DNA of 49,228 nucleotides, taken from contig JAGLVB010000006.1 in the NCBI GenBank assembly GCA_023134135.1, positions 1 to 49,228 on the forward strand, read 5' to 3'. The stretch comes from Candidatus Aenigmatarchaeota archaeon. GTDB taxonomy: Archaea; Aenigmatarchaeota; Aenigmatarchaeia; QMZS01. Below are positions 49,223-49,228 of the stretch, in pieces (the stretch's first letter is position 1; each line of letters opens with the position of its first letter). Under the pieces are notes generated by a model that ran no database searches, had not been told where the DNA came from, and saw only the letters and a program-made list of their open reading frames with translations. The translations under genes and the position numbers were made by a program.

Positions 49223-49228
49223 CCCCTA

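Overview
AT-rich archaeal chromosomal window, probably DPANN-like from gene content (inference only). Housekeeping genes include uS7, L7Ae, beta-CASP nuclease, UbiA-type DGGGP synthase, CDP-archaeol synthase, 20S proteasome beta, Taw1/TYW1, type IA topoisomerase, IleRS, ValRS, Sm-like protein, archaeal dephospho-CoA kinase and a secreted Lon-like protease. Two accessory zones stand out. (1) About 6.45-21.9 kb is a dense defence island: RadC, a Panacea (SocA-like) antitoxin with a RelE-like toxin, and a type I R-M system whose hsdM, hsdS and hsdR are separated by a DinD/BRO-N-like gene, an OLD-type ATPase-TOPRIM nuclease, an AbiJ/HEPN-like gene, a small cassette flanked by 40-bp direct repeats, and a RloA/RloB pair. 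Between hsdM and the DinD-like gene lies a ~0.9 kb tract of several unrelated 12-bp-period arrays, each reading as a tetrapeptide repeat, plus a DinD gene fragment. (2) About 34.4-38.9 kb contains an MNT antitoxin with an apparently truncated HEPN partner, orphan membrane proteins and a second DinD-like paralogue. Other highlights: a tRNA-Val(CAC) gene that folds only if two introns are removed (37/38 and a T-loop intron), an IS200-type element with a distant solo copy of its terminal hairpin, and a subtilase with a tail of about 40 cysteines. All family assignments come from reading motifs by eye; no searches were run.
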